A model generated the notes under the pieces. The model made no database searches, was not told the origin of the DNA, and was given only the letters and a program-made list of their open reading frames with translations. From JAVBLP01 sp052034625 (GTDB lineage Bacteria > Elusimicrobiota > Endomicrobiia > Endomicrobiales > Endomicrobiaceae), in contig JBPOII010000002.1 of assembly GCA_052034625.1 (NCBI GenBank), positions 1 to 64,000 on the forward strand: DNA of 64,000 nt, given 5' to 3'. Position numbers and translations under genes: made by a program. This document shows positions 1 through 7,583 of this stretch, piece after piece (the stretch's first letter is position 1; every line of letters starts with the position of its first letter).

Positions 1-1308
1 TTCTAATGTCCAATTACTTCCAAATGCTATATCATAACCGCCTTTTAAACCTATTGAATATCCCATATTGTCCGTTTCACTTGTTCCTAATGCACTTTTA
101 GCTTCATTATTATTTATTATCACATTCGCCGCCGCTCCTACATACAACTTACCTTTCAATATTATTCCTGATGCCCCTAATATATAGCCGTTTTGACCCA
201 TTGTTATATTTTCGTATTTCTGCCCGCCTGTATTGTATCCGCAATATACTGATACAGCTTTATCTGCGGCAACTACCAAATCTACTCCGGCTAACATCCC
301 ATATACGCTGTTTTCTACATCTTTTACATATTCGCCAAAATCTATTGTATCTCTTACTATATACGGGCTTACCCATACGCCTCTTTTTAAGCTGCTGTCG
401 CTAAATACTCTTTCCGTATCGGCTGATACATATAAATTGTTCCTTAATGAGGCTCTCTTTTCAAATGCTCCGCCTGCCATATTGGTAAACACCTGCTTCA
501 TTATTTCATTTTGGGCACTATATATGCCGAAATTCATTATTCCGGATTCTTGCGACATCGGATTTACTCCGCTTCTTGTAAAGTTCATTATACCGCTGTT
601 TTTATCATAATTTACTTTATATTTGTATATTAACGAATAGCCTTCATTTACGCTGTTATCTACTTCGGCTTTTAATGTATCATTTGCAAAGACTAAATTC
701 ATGGCTTTTTTATTTCCGTCTTTGAATATATTTATTGTTTGAACTTTTATTTTGCCTGTTCCCGCAAAACTATCTGCTTTTATATTATCCATTTTTTCAT
801 TTTGCAGGTCAGCTTCAACGGATAATCTTAATTCAGTATTTATTGTTACTGTGCTGAAATTAATGTCGTCTATCTTTTTGTTTGTTAAATTCATTTCGGC
901 ATTATCTATATTATATACATTCCCTCCAAACCATGTTCCTTTTTCGCCAAGCTCAACAAGCCCTGAATATAAATTTACTTGTCCTAAATATCCGCTCATA
1001 TCTTCATTTAATATCACTTTCCCGGATACAGTGGTGTCATTATCTTTATTAATATTTAATATGCTGAGAGTATTAGACGAAATAATTCCGTCATTAAATA
1101 TTATATCTGCTCCTTTTGTATATAGATTTATTATTCCGTTTTCATCATATATAGCATTAAATACTCCACCTGCAGTATTTCCTGTAAACTCTATATTTTT
1201 TGTCGCCGCTGTAAAATTTAATGTTCCGTAATAATTATATATTGCTCCGCCGTCACTATACGCCTTATTGCCAGAAAACAATGCCCCGTCTTTTATTTTC
1301 AGTTCTCC
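1..1308 (-). pseudogene. C-terminal part of Pmp-like autotransporter, out of frame with its N-terminal part and cut by the window edge
   Basis: Reading the minus strand from 1308 down to base 1 gives an uninterrupted frame of about 436 codons with no start codon. It begins GELKIKDGALFSGNKAYSDG, which continues the GGAI/FxxN repeat pattern of the upstream open frame, then passes into a repeat-poor linker and a region that looks like the start of an autotransporter beta-barrel (alternating hydrophobic/polar strands, for example RGVWVSPYIVRDTIDFGEY and IGLKGGYDIAFGSNWTLE). The barrel's C-terminal strand lies beyond base 1. It is one reading frame away from the N-terminal half ending at 1299. The junction looks like loss of about 10 nt from a GGA-I-Y-N-x-G-E-L repeat. 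It could be a true pseudogene, a phase-variable gene or a sequence error. Confidence 0.75.
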
Positions 1309-2690
1309 ATCGCTCCACCATCGCCCGCTGCCTTATTAGAAGAAAACAATGCACTCTCTCCTATTGTCATTATACTTGCTTCATTAAGTATCGCTCCGCC
1401 ATTCCCTGCAGTATTGGAAGTAAACACAACTTCATCACCGATCATCAGTTCTCCTTCAACATTTACTATCGCGCCGCCCCAGTGCATTGCAGTATTAGAT
1501 GAAAAGTTAACACCGTCTCCAATTGTCATTTCTCCGGCATTTCCTATCGCTCCGGCACTCCATGACGCAGTATTGGAGGAAAAGACTGTTTCATTTTCTA
1601 TTGTCATTTTTCCTTCATTCCATATCGCTCCGCCAAACCTTGCAGTATTGGAACTGAATTCAACACCGGAGCCGATTGTCGTTGTTGAACCGCAAGCTGC
1701 ATATATTGCTCCACCGTATCTGTCTTGAGAAGTATTAGAGTTGAAAACAGCTTCATCACCGATCGTCAGTTCTCCCATATTATATATCGCTCCGCCGCTT
1801 GAGGTTGCCGTATTGTAAGAAAACTTTCCGCCCGTATCAATTGTAATTATTGAATTGCTGGAATTATATATTGCTCCGCCATTTAATGATGACTCATTGA
1901 AAGAAAACTTTGAGTCTGTACCGATGATTATCTTGTTTGAATTGAGAGAAGCTATTGCGCCGCCAGACTCTGCACTATTGGATGAAAAGTTCACTATATT
2001 ACCTATTGTCATTGTTGACCCGAAAAAAACATATATCGCACCGCCAAACTTCTTCGCACTATTGGATGAAAAAATCACGCCGTCACCTATTTTTGTTATT
2101 GTATTTCTCCAAACTCCTATTCCTCCCCCGTTCACTCCCGCAGTATTTGATGAAAAGACCGCTTCAGAACCAATTTTCATTGTTGAACTAGAGTCAAGCA
2201 ATACCGCACCGCCATATTCATTTGCAGCATTACTCAAAAAAATTGCTCCGGACCCTATTGTCACTGATGAATCGGGATAAGCACATACCGCACCGCCGGA
2301 GCGATTTGCAGTATTGCTCAAAAAGACTGCTTCGGACCCTATTGTCATTGATGAACTGCAATAAGCACATATCGCACCGCCAAACCTCTGTGCAGTATTG
2401 GATGAAAACTTCACCCCATCACCGATCGTCGTTGTTGAACCTGATGCTGCATATATCGCACCGCCAGAAGATAAAGATTCTGTTGATCGATTATTAATAA
2501 AATTCGCATCTGTAATAAGAGTCCCTTCATTATAAAATACTGCTCCGTTTTCATGTGAAATATTTCCTTCGTGAACCGTAGCTGTATCAATATGAGTAGC
2601 CCCTGGTGCTATTGGAGTTCTTGCAAAAGAAATATCAAATGATAAAAACAATGCGGCAAAGACAATCAAGACTGCATAAAACTTTTTCAT
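1299..2690 (-). CDS. Pmp-like autotransporter adhesin, N-terminal passenger part (frameshifted)
   Basis: 463 codons. Residues 1-23 form a signal peptide (MKKFYAVLIVFAALFLSFDISFA). The rest is about 15 tandem repeats of roughly 25 residues built on GGAI/GGAV and FSSNTA motifs, the GGA[ILV]/FxxN signature of chlamydial polymorphic membrane proteins, which fold as a beta-helix at the cell surface. Several repeats carry a Cys (ICAYCSSS, VCAYPDSS, YAACGSTT), unusual for an adhesin passenger. A good Shine-Dalgarno (AGGAAAGAAAG) precedes the ATG. The frame stops at 1299 inside a repeat while homologous sequence continues in another frame to base 1, so the product as read would lack the beta-barrel translocator. 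Surface role is inferred from the family. Confidence 0.8.
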   Translation of the reverse strand: MKKFYAVLIVFAALFLSFDISFARTPIAPGATHIDTATVHEGNISHENGAVFYNEGTLITDANFINNRSTESLSSGGAIYAASGSTTTIGDGVKFSSNTAQRFGGAICAYCSSSMTIGSEAVFLSNTANRSGGAVCAYPDSSVTIGSGAIFLSNAANEYGGAVLLDSSSTMKIGSEAVFSSNTAGVNGGGIGVWRNTITKIGDGVIFSSNSAKKFGGAIYVFFGSTMTIGNIVNFSSNSAESGGAIASLNSNKIIIGTDSKFSFNESSLNGGAIYNSSNSIITIDTGGKFSYNTATSSGGAIYNMGELTIGDEAVFNSNTSQDRYGGAIYAACGSTTTIGSGVEFSSNTARFGGAIWNEGKMTIENETVFSSNTASWSAGAIGNAGEMTIGDGVNFSSNTAMHWGGAIVNVEGELMIGDEVVFTSNTAGNGGAILNEASIMTIGESALFSSNKAAGDGGAMEN

Positions 2691-2720
2691 CTTTCTTTCC
2701 TTTTTTGTTTTAAAATGTAA

Positions 2721-2748
2721 AATGCCGGCTTTTTGAAAAGCCGGTATT
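2721..2748. terminator. Strong hairpin in the autotransporter leader
   Basis: Arms 2721-2733 and 2736-2748 (AATGCCGGCTTTT / AAAAGCCGGTATT) with a 2-base loop. On the plus strand it is followed by a T-rich run like a rho-independent terminator, and the one imperfect pair is a G.U there. On the minus strand it has one A.C mismatch, is followed by TTTTACATTTT and sits about 30 nt before the autotransporter start, so it could attenuate that gene. Confidence 0.5.
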
Positions 2749-2841
2749 TAATTATTTTTTTATATATGAATTTTTTTCAACGTTTAATATGTGGTTTTTC
2801 TGTCTGTCTATTGTTGCTTTTATTTTATTTATCATACAGAA

Positions 2842-2870
2842 ATTTTAAAATGTAATTCTCAAAAAGTCAA
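2842..2870 (-). promoter_or_regulatory. Promoter of the autotransporter gene
   Basis: On the minus strand TTGACT (2865-2870), a 17-base spacer and TAAAAT (2842-2847). The predicted start near 2835 gives a 5' leader of about 145 nt that contains the hairpin at 2721-2748. Confidence 0.6.
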
Positions 2871-2971
2871 AAAAGAATTGTTTTTTAACATTAAAAATGG
2901 ACCCCGGCTACAAGACTACAATTACGAATGACTAATTACTAATTACGAATCAACGACAAAAAAACAATAAA

Positions 2972-3011
2972 GGCAGATCCTTCGGCAAAACTCCGCTTTT
3001 CTCAGGAGGAC
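2972..3011. repeat. Dispersed repeat, CCTTCGGC...CTCAGGA type
   Basis: A GGCAGATCC-TTCGGC...TTTTCTCAGGAGGAC block. A close relative lies at 14905-14944 and a more distant one at 20173-20219. The 2760-3215 gap holds no gene: it contains this repeat, AATTACGAAT-type simple motifs, the facing-hairpin element at 3041 and the gatB terminator. Confidence 0.6.
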
Positions 3012-3040
3012 AATACTATAACGAAATTTCTCTCTATCAT

Positions 3041-3126
3041 GTCATTCCCGAGTGTCTTTGTCTGGAATCCATGTTAAAAAACAAAAAAAACAAAATGGAT
3101 CCCCGATTACGGATTTCGGGGATGAC
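3041..3126. repeat. Complete facing-hairpin repeat element
   Basis: The left half is GTCATTCCCGA, a 9-base loop, then a TCGGGAATCCA-like arm (here TCTGGAATCCA). An A-rich spacer of about 24 bases follows. The right half is TGGATCCCCGA, a loop, then TCGGGGATGAC. Each half is a hairpin, and the outer ends GTCAT/ATGAC are inverted repeats, so the unit resembles a small non-autonomous mobile or REP-like element. Related full or half copies are at 9106, 14974, 19980, 24087, 25427, 54539, 56725 and 60917. Confidence 0.75.
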
Positions 3127-3171
3127 AAAAGAGTGGAGGGAACGGCAAAAACAAAGACAAAAGCAAAGAAA

Positions 3172-3201
3172 AAAGACCGCCCTCTTGCAAAGGCGGTCTT
3201 T
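3172..3201. terminator. Terminator of the gatCAB operon
   Basis: Perfect 10-bp stem AAAGACCGCC / GGCGGTCTTT flanked by A-rich and T-rich runs, 15 nt after the gatB stop. On the minus strand the stem is followed by TTTTTTC. Confidence 0.85.
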
Positions 3202-3215
3202 TTGGAACAATATAT

Positions 3216-4667
3216 TTATTTTAATTTTTCTTGAAGTATTTTATTTACGATTTGCGGATTTGCCTGTCCTTTTGATTTCTTCATAACAAGACCGACTATA
3301 GCACCTATCGCCCTTTCTTTTCCGGACTTATACTCTTCTACGGCTTTCGGGCTTTCGGCTATGGCTTCTTCACATATTTTTGCAATTGCCGACTCATCGG
3401 ATATTTGAACAAGTCCTTTTTCTTTTACAACAGCTTCAGGATCTGCCGACTTTTCATACATTTCTTCAAAAACCGTTTTAGCTATTTTTCCTGAAATTGT
3501 GCCGTCAACTATAAGATTTACAAGTTTTGCAAGATTTTTTGCTGAAACCGGAGAAGCTGATATTGTTATCTTTTCGGCATTTAATTTCCCGTTAAGTTCT
3601 GTCGATATCCAATTGGCAAGCGGTTTTGCCGAAGCTTTTTTATCTTTTGTAACCTTAAGAGCATCTTCATAGTAATCAGCTATCATTTTTGCTGAAGTTA
3701 GATATTCTGCATCATATTCTGATAAGCCGTAATCATTCATAAATCTGGCTTTTCTTTTTCTGGGAAGTTCCGGCAGTTGGGCACGAAGTTCTTCCACGAA
3801 AGAATCCGGAAGATCAAAAGGCGGGATGTCAGGCTCAGGAAAATATCTGTAATCCATAGCTTTTTCTTTGGAACGCATAGATTTTGTAATCTCTTCTTCC
3901 GCATCCCAAAGACGTGTTTCCTGAACAAGTTTTCCGCCGGAAGATAAAACTTCTTTTTGTCTTTCTACTTCATAAGCAATTGCATCCCTTACTCCCGATA
4001 TTGAGTTCATGTTTTTAATTTCCACTCTTGTGCCGAACTCTTTCTGACCTACAGGGCGTATGCTGACATTGGCATCGCATCTCATTTTTCCTTCTTCCAT
4101 ACTGCATTCCGAGGTGCCTAAATATTCAACTGTTTTCTTTAATTCCGTAAGGAACTGGAACGCTTCTTCAGGAGAATTCATCTCAGGCTCGGAAACAAGT
4201 TCCATCAGTCCGATGCCTCCCCTGTTAAGGTCAAGAAGAGAATAATCAAGTTTTCTGCTGCCTATTTCATGAACAAGTTTGCCAGCATCTTCTTCAAGAT
4301 GTATTCTTGTCAGATTAATGACCTTTTCTTTACCGTCAATATTAATTGTAAGTTTTCCTTTGGAACAAATTGGCGGTTCAAATTGTGTTATTTGATAATT
4401 TTTAGGAATATCAGGATAAAAATACTGTTTTCTTGCAAAACTGCATTGTTTATTGATATAAAAATCCATGGCAAGACCTGTTTTTACTATGGCTTCAACC
4501 GCTTTTTTGTTCAATATAGGCAGAGCACCAGGCTGTGATGTGCATATACAACATGTATTCTCATTCGGCTCTTTACCGAATTCTGTCGAACACTCACAAA
4601 AAACTTTTGATTTTGTGTTTATCTGCATGTGAACTTCAAGACCTATAACTGTTTCATAAGTAGTCAT
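3216..4667 (-). CDS. gatB: Asp-tRNA(Asn)/Glu-tRNA(Gln) amidotransferase subunit B
   Basis: 483 codons, normal family length. GatB binds misacylated Glu-tRNA(Gln) or Asp-tRNA(Asn), activates the acyl group with ATP and receives ammonia from GatA. The start MTTYETVIGLEVHMQINTKS is the conserved N-terminus. Further hallmarks are the VFCECSTEFG region, the PDIPKNYQITQFEPP segment and the C-terminal YqeY-like tail (about residues 330-480) ending NPQIVNKILQEKLK. It is last in the gatC-corA-gatA-gatB operon, 25 nt after gatA, with an AGGTG ribosome site. Presence of the full complex implies that the organism lacks at least one of GlnRS and AsnRS or uses indirect charging. Confidence 0.97.
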   Translation of the reverse strand: MTTYETVIGLEVHMQINTKSKVFCECSTEFGKEPNENTCCICTSQPGALPILNKKAVEAIVKTGLAMDFYINKQCSFARKQYFYPDIPKNYQITQFEPPICSKGKLTINIDGKEKVINLTRIHLEEDAGKLVHEIGSRKLDYSLLDLNRGGIGLMELVSEPEMNSPEEAFQFLTELKKTVEYLGTSECSMEEGKMRCDANVSIRPVGQKEFGTRVEIKNMNSISGVRDAIAYEVERQKEVLSSGGKLVQETRLWDAEEEITKSMRSKEKAMDYRYFPEPDIPPFDLPDSFVEELRAQLPELPRKRKARFMNDYGLSEYDAEYLTSAKMIADYYEDALKVTKDKKASAKPLANWISTELNGKLNAEKITISASPVSAKNLAKLVNLIVDGTISGKIAKTVFEEMYEKSADPEAVVKEKGLVQISDESAIAKICEEAIAESPKAVEEYKSGKERAIGAIVGLVMKKSKGQANPQIVNKILQEKLK

Positions 4668-4692
4668 CTTTTACACCTGTTCTATTTATAAA

Positions 4693-6153
4693 TTATTTTA
4701 TTTCTGGAAAATTATCACCGCTATGGCAAATCAGCTTTTCAAAAGCGCTGGCAGCCTGAAGCATTTTAGCATCTGAAAATCTTGCACTCATAAAATGAAC
4801 GCCCACCGGCATACCCTCTTTTGTTTTTGCACAAGGTACGGATATCCCAGGAAGTCCGCCGAGATTTGCAGCTATAGTAAATATATCGCACTCTTCTGAA
4901 ATAGTTTCACCGAACTTTACCGGCAGCTGCAATGTAGTCGGAGTAAAAATAAAAACACATTGCTCAAGAGCAGCATTCAACTGATCAATAAGCAAAGTAC
5001 GGACTTTTTGTGCTGTATGATAATATTTATGATAATTTTTCGCTCCCAAAACATAAGTACCGAAAAGAACTCTCTTTTTAACTTCATATCCGAGCGATTC
5101 TGCTCTTGATTTCATATAAGTATCATTTAGATTAGTGCCGTTAGGCGAACCGTATCCATAGCGTATTCCGTCAAAAGTTGCGATATTTGCCGAAACTTCT
5201 GCGCACATAATAACTTTATATAAAGCCGGAACATATTTATATGCAGGAATATCGATTTCAATTATTTTTGCACCTGCCAGCTCAAGATCTCTGACTGAAT
5301 TTTCAAATGCCGTTACAATTTCAGAGTCGACGGCATAATCACTAAGTTGCTTTGGAACTCCAATTTTTAGATCTTTAAGGGTGTTTATATCGTCAAGTCC
5401 GCGTGTATAATCAACATTTTCCTTAGATTCACATACCGGATCCCTATAATCTTTACCGGCTATAACATTAAGAAGAACAGCGGTATCTCTTACCGTTCTT
5501 GAAAAAGTACCTATTTGGTCGAAAGATGAAGCGAGCGCGCATGCTCCATATCTGCTTACAAGTCCGTAAGAAGGTTTAAATCCTACTATACCGCAAAATG
5601 CCGCAGGCTGTCTTATAGAGCCGCCTGTGTCGGAACCCAAAGCAATCGGCACCATTCCTGAACTTACCGCAGCGGCACTGCCGCCGGAAGAGCCGCCGGG
5701 AACATAATCCCTATTCCAAGGGTTAGCGGTTTTAAAAAATGCTGACGTTTCCGTCGAAGAACCCATTGCAAATTCATCCATATTGGTTCTTCCGATAAAA
5801 ATGGCACCTGCATCTTTAAGTCTTTCTATAACGGTCGCATCGTAGGGAGCTATATAATTTTCAAGATATTTTGAAGCGGAAGTCATACTTTCGCCTTTTA
5901 TCATGATATTGTCTTTTATTGCAATCGGAACGCCTTCAAGAAAACCGCACTTTGCGCCCGCCCTTACCTTATCGTCACAATCAGCCGCACGTTTGAGAGC
6001 CTGTTCTTCATTTAGTTTGAGGAATGCTTTGATTTTCGGATCGACTTCCTTAATGTGTTCATAACAAGCTTTCACAATATCAACGCTTTTTACTTCCCCA
6101 GAACAAATCTTTACGCTTAAATCTTTTACTGTGTTTTTTAAAATTTCATCCAT
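4693..6153 (-). CDS. gatA: Asp-tRNA(Asn)/Glu-tRNA(Gln) amidotransferase subunit A
   Basis: 486 codons. GatA is an amidase-signature glutaminase that releases ammonia for transfer on GatB. The Ser-cisSer-Lys triad is visible as K80 (PIAIKDN), S155 (GGSSGGSA) and S179 (SDTGGSIRQP). The C-terminal GLPGISVPCA and GMPVGVHFM segments are typical. Its ATG lies 3 nt after the corA stop, so the two are translationally coupled. The N-terminus MDEILKNTVKDLSVKICSGE fits the family. Confidence 0.97.
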   Translation of the reverse strand: MDEILKNTVKDLSVKICSGEVKSVDIVKACYEHIKEVDPKIKAFLKLNEEQALKRAADCDDKVRAGAKCGFLEGVPIAIKDNIMIKGESMTSASKYLENYIAPYDATVIERLKDAGAIFIGRTNMDEFAMGSSTETSAFFKTANPWNRDYVPGGSSGGSAAAVSSGMVPIALGSDTGGSIRQPAAFCGIVGFKPSYGLVSRYGACALASSFDQIGTFSRTVRDTAVLLNVIAGKDYRDPVCESKENVDYTRGLDDINTLKDLKIGVPKQLSDYAVDSEIVTAFENSVRDLELAGAKIIEIDIPAYKYVPALYKVIMCAEVSANIATFDGIRYGYGSPNGTNLNDTYMKSRAESLGYEVKKRVLFGTYVLGAKNYHKYYHTAQKVRTLLIDQLNAALEQCVFIFTPTTLQLPVKFGETISEECDIFTIAANLGGLPGISVPCAKTKEGMPVGVHFMSARFSDAKMLQAASAFEKLICHSGDNFPEIK

Positions 6154-6156
6154 AGT

Positions 6157-7149
6157 TTAGAACCACTTTTTCTTTTTAAAATATATTATCATTGCTACTA
6201 TAGCAACTACCATAAGTCCTACTGCAAAAAACCAAGAACCCTCTTCGCCAAACAGTGCATATTCCGGAAATCTGACATTCATCCCGAAATAACCGGAAAT
6301 TATAAGTACAGGCATAACAACAGTTGCAATTATCGTGAGAACTTTCATAGATTCTGTAAGCTTAACGGTAACGCTGGACATATAAACTTCAACCATGCTG
6401 ACGACCATCTGGCTTCGCATTATTATCGCTTGATTGATCCTTGCACACTGTGTATAAATATCCCTGAAATAAACTAGATATTCTTTTGATATAAGGCCAT
6501 TGTTTGCTCTTGTAAAAAACACATAAGCAGTCTGCTGCGATTCGGCTATCTTTCTTATCGCAAAGATCACTTTTTTAGTATCGAGTATCTCCTGCATGAT
6601 TTCCTGTTCGGGATCTTCTAAAATATCGTCTTCAAGATCTTCAAGTTTATCGTCTATTTTATCAAGAGTGAATTCATAGCTTGAGACAACTTTATTAAAA
6701 ATATTAAAAAGAAGATTTTCAATATTCTTCATCTCTATCTGAGGTCTTGCTTTGGCTTTTTCATAAAGCGTTTCTATAAAAAACAGTTCTTCTACATGCA
6801 CTGTTACAACAAAACCTTTTCCTGCAAAAACATTCAATTCGTATATACTGTCATCAAATTCCTGAAAGTAGTTCGGTGTAAGCTGTATACCGTGAACAGC
6901 CCCGAAAACATAATGTTCAAACTCTTCCATTTTAGGGAAGTATTGCGGGAAAAGACAGTCTTCAATGGACATCTCATGGAATTGGAGAGTTTCTGTAAGA
7001 AGAGAGGTTTCCTCTTGAGTAAGTTCATGGTTTTCAAGGTGTATATCTATCCAAATAAGATCTGGTTTCTTTTTATAAGCTTCCGCTATTTTAACGGGAT
7101 CGGTTTCCGTAAAAAATCCATTATTAAGTGAATAAATTGCCTGTATCAT
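6157..7149 (-). CDS. corA: CorA-type Mg2+/divalent cation channel
   Basis: 330 codons. The protein has a large N-terminal cytoplasmic alpha/beta and helical funnel (residues 1-265) and two C-terminal membrane helices (about 270-325). The signature GMN motif closes the first helix (SGYFGMNVRFPE), and a basic tail KKKKWF follows the second. CorA proteins are pentameric channels for Mg2+, Co2+ or Ni2+. It is inserted between gatC and gatA with gaps of 22 and 3 nt and so must be cotranscribed with the tRNA amidotransferase genes. The pairing is unusual. Mg2+ dependence of the GatCAB kinase step is one speculative link, but passive operon insertion is as likely. Confidence 0.93.
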   Translation of the reverse strand: MIQAIYSLNNGFFTETDPVKIAEAYKKKPDLIWIDIHLENHELTQEETSLLTETLQFHEMSIEDCLFPQYFPKMEEFEHYVFGAVHGIQLTPNYFQEFDDSIYELNVFAGKGFVVTVHVEELFFIETLYEKAKARPQIEMKNIENLLFNIFNKVVSSYEFTLDKIDDKLEDLEDDILEDPEQEIMQEILDTKKVIFAIRKIAESQQTAYVFFTRANNGLISKEYLVYFRDIYTQCARINQAIIMRSQMVVSMVEVYMSSVTVKLTESMKVLTIIATVVMPVLIISGYFGMNVRFPEYALFGEEGSWFFAVGLMVVAIVAMIIYFKKKKWF

Positions 7150-7171
7150 AATCTTTCTCTTTTATAAAATA

Positions 7172-7465
7172 TCACTCGGCTTCTATAACTTTTTTTATCT
7201 TATAGAAAGGTCCTTCTTTTTCCGGAGCGGCATTTATCATCTGGTCCAAAACATCTTTTGGGCAGGATTTTACAATGTCTTCTCTCCAGACATTCCTAAG
7301 CTCCGTAACATGTGTTGTGGGTTTTAAGCCGGTAGTGTCGGGCTCTTGAAGAATCTCAACATATTCTATCATTTTGTTCAGATCTATAAGATATCTTTCT
7401 TTTTCATCTTCTTTAATTTCAATTCTTGCCAAATAAGCGGTAGTTTCAAGTTCTTCTTTTAACAT
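7172..7465 (-). CDS. gatC: Asp-tRNA(Asn)/Glu-tRNA(Gln) amidotransferase subunit C
   Basis: 97 codons when started at the ATG at 7465, which has an AGAGGTG ribosome site; the 33 further residues upstream have no family match and lie over the promoter. GatC is a small stabilising belt that wraps GatA and helps seal the GatA-GatB interface. Family features are TAYLARIEIKEDE at the N-terminus, the LNKMIEYVEILQEPDT segment and the C-terminal AAPEKEGPFYKIKKVIEAE. First gene of the operon. Confidence 0.95.
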   Translation of the reverse strand: MLKEELETTAYLARIEIKEDEKERYLIDLNKMIEYVEILQEPDTTGLKPTTHVTELRNVWREDIVKSCPKDVLDQMINAAPEKEGPFYKIKKVIEAE

Positions 7466-7502
7466 AATTAACACCTCTGAACACAATTTGAACCAATGAT
7501 AA

Positions 7503-7531
7503 ATTATACTAAAACATAAAATTTGTTGCAA
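7503..7531 (-). promoter_or_regulatory. gatC operon promoter
   Basis: TTGCAA (7526-7531), 17-base spacer, TATAAT (7503-7508) on the minus strand. The leader is about 30 nt and contains the gatC Shine-Dalgarno. It uses exactly the same hexamers and spacing as the divergent mltD promoter. Confidence 0.8.
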
Positions 7532-7546
7532 TAAAATAAATAACTT

Positions 7547-7575
7547 TTGCAATTTAACTAACAATTAATTATAAT
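7547..7575 (+). promoter_or_regulatory. Promoter of the MltD-like gene, predicted leaderless
   Basis: TTGCAA (7547-7552), 17-base spacer, TATAAT (7570-7575). Only 8 nt separate the -10 box from the ATG at 7584 and no ribosome site is present, so transcription should begin at or next to the start codon. Confidence 0.75.
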
Positions 7576-7583
7576 ATTTTAAT

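Noticed and set aside
233..2497. Several plus-strand open frames opposite the autotransporter (752-1231, 1414-1728, 1855-2280 and others).
   Set aside because: They are antisense shadows of the repeat-coding strand, without ribosome sites or domain matches.
7466..7564. A longer gatC start adding 33 residues.
   Set aside because: The extension covers the gatC promoter, has no family match, and the internal ATG at 7465 has a good ribosome site.
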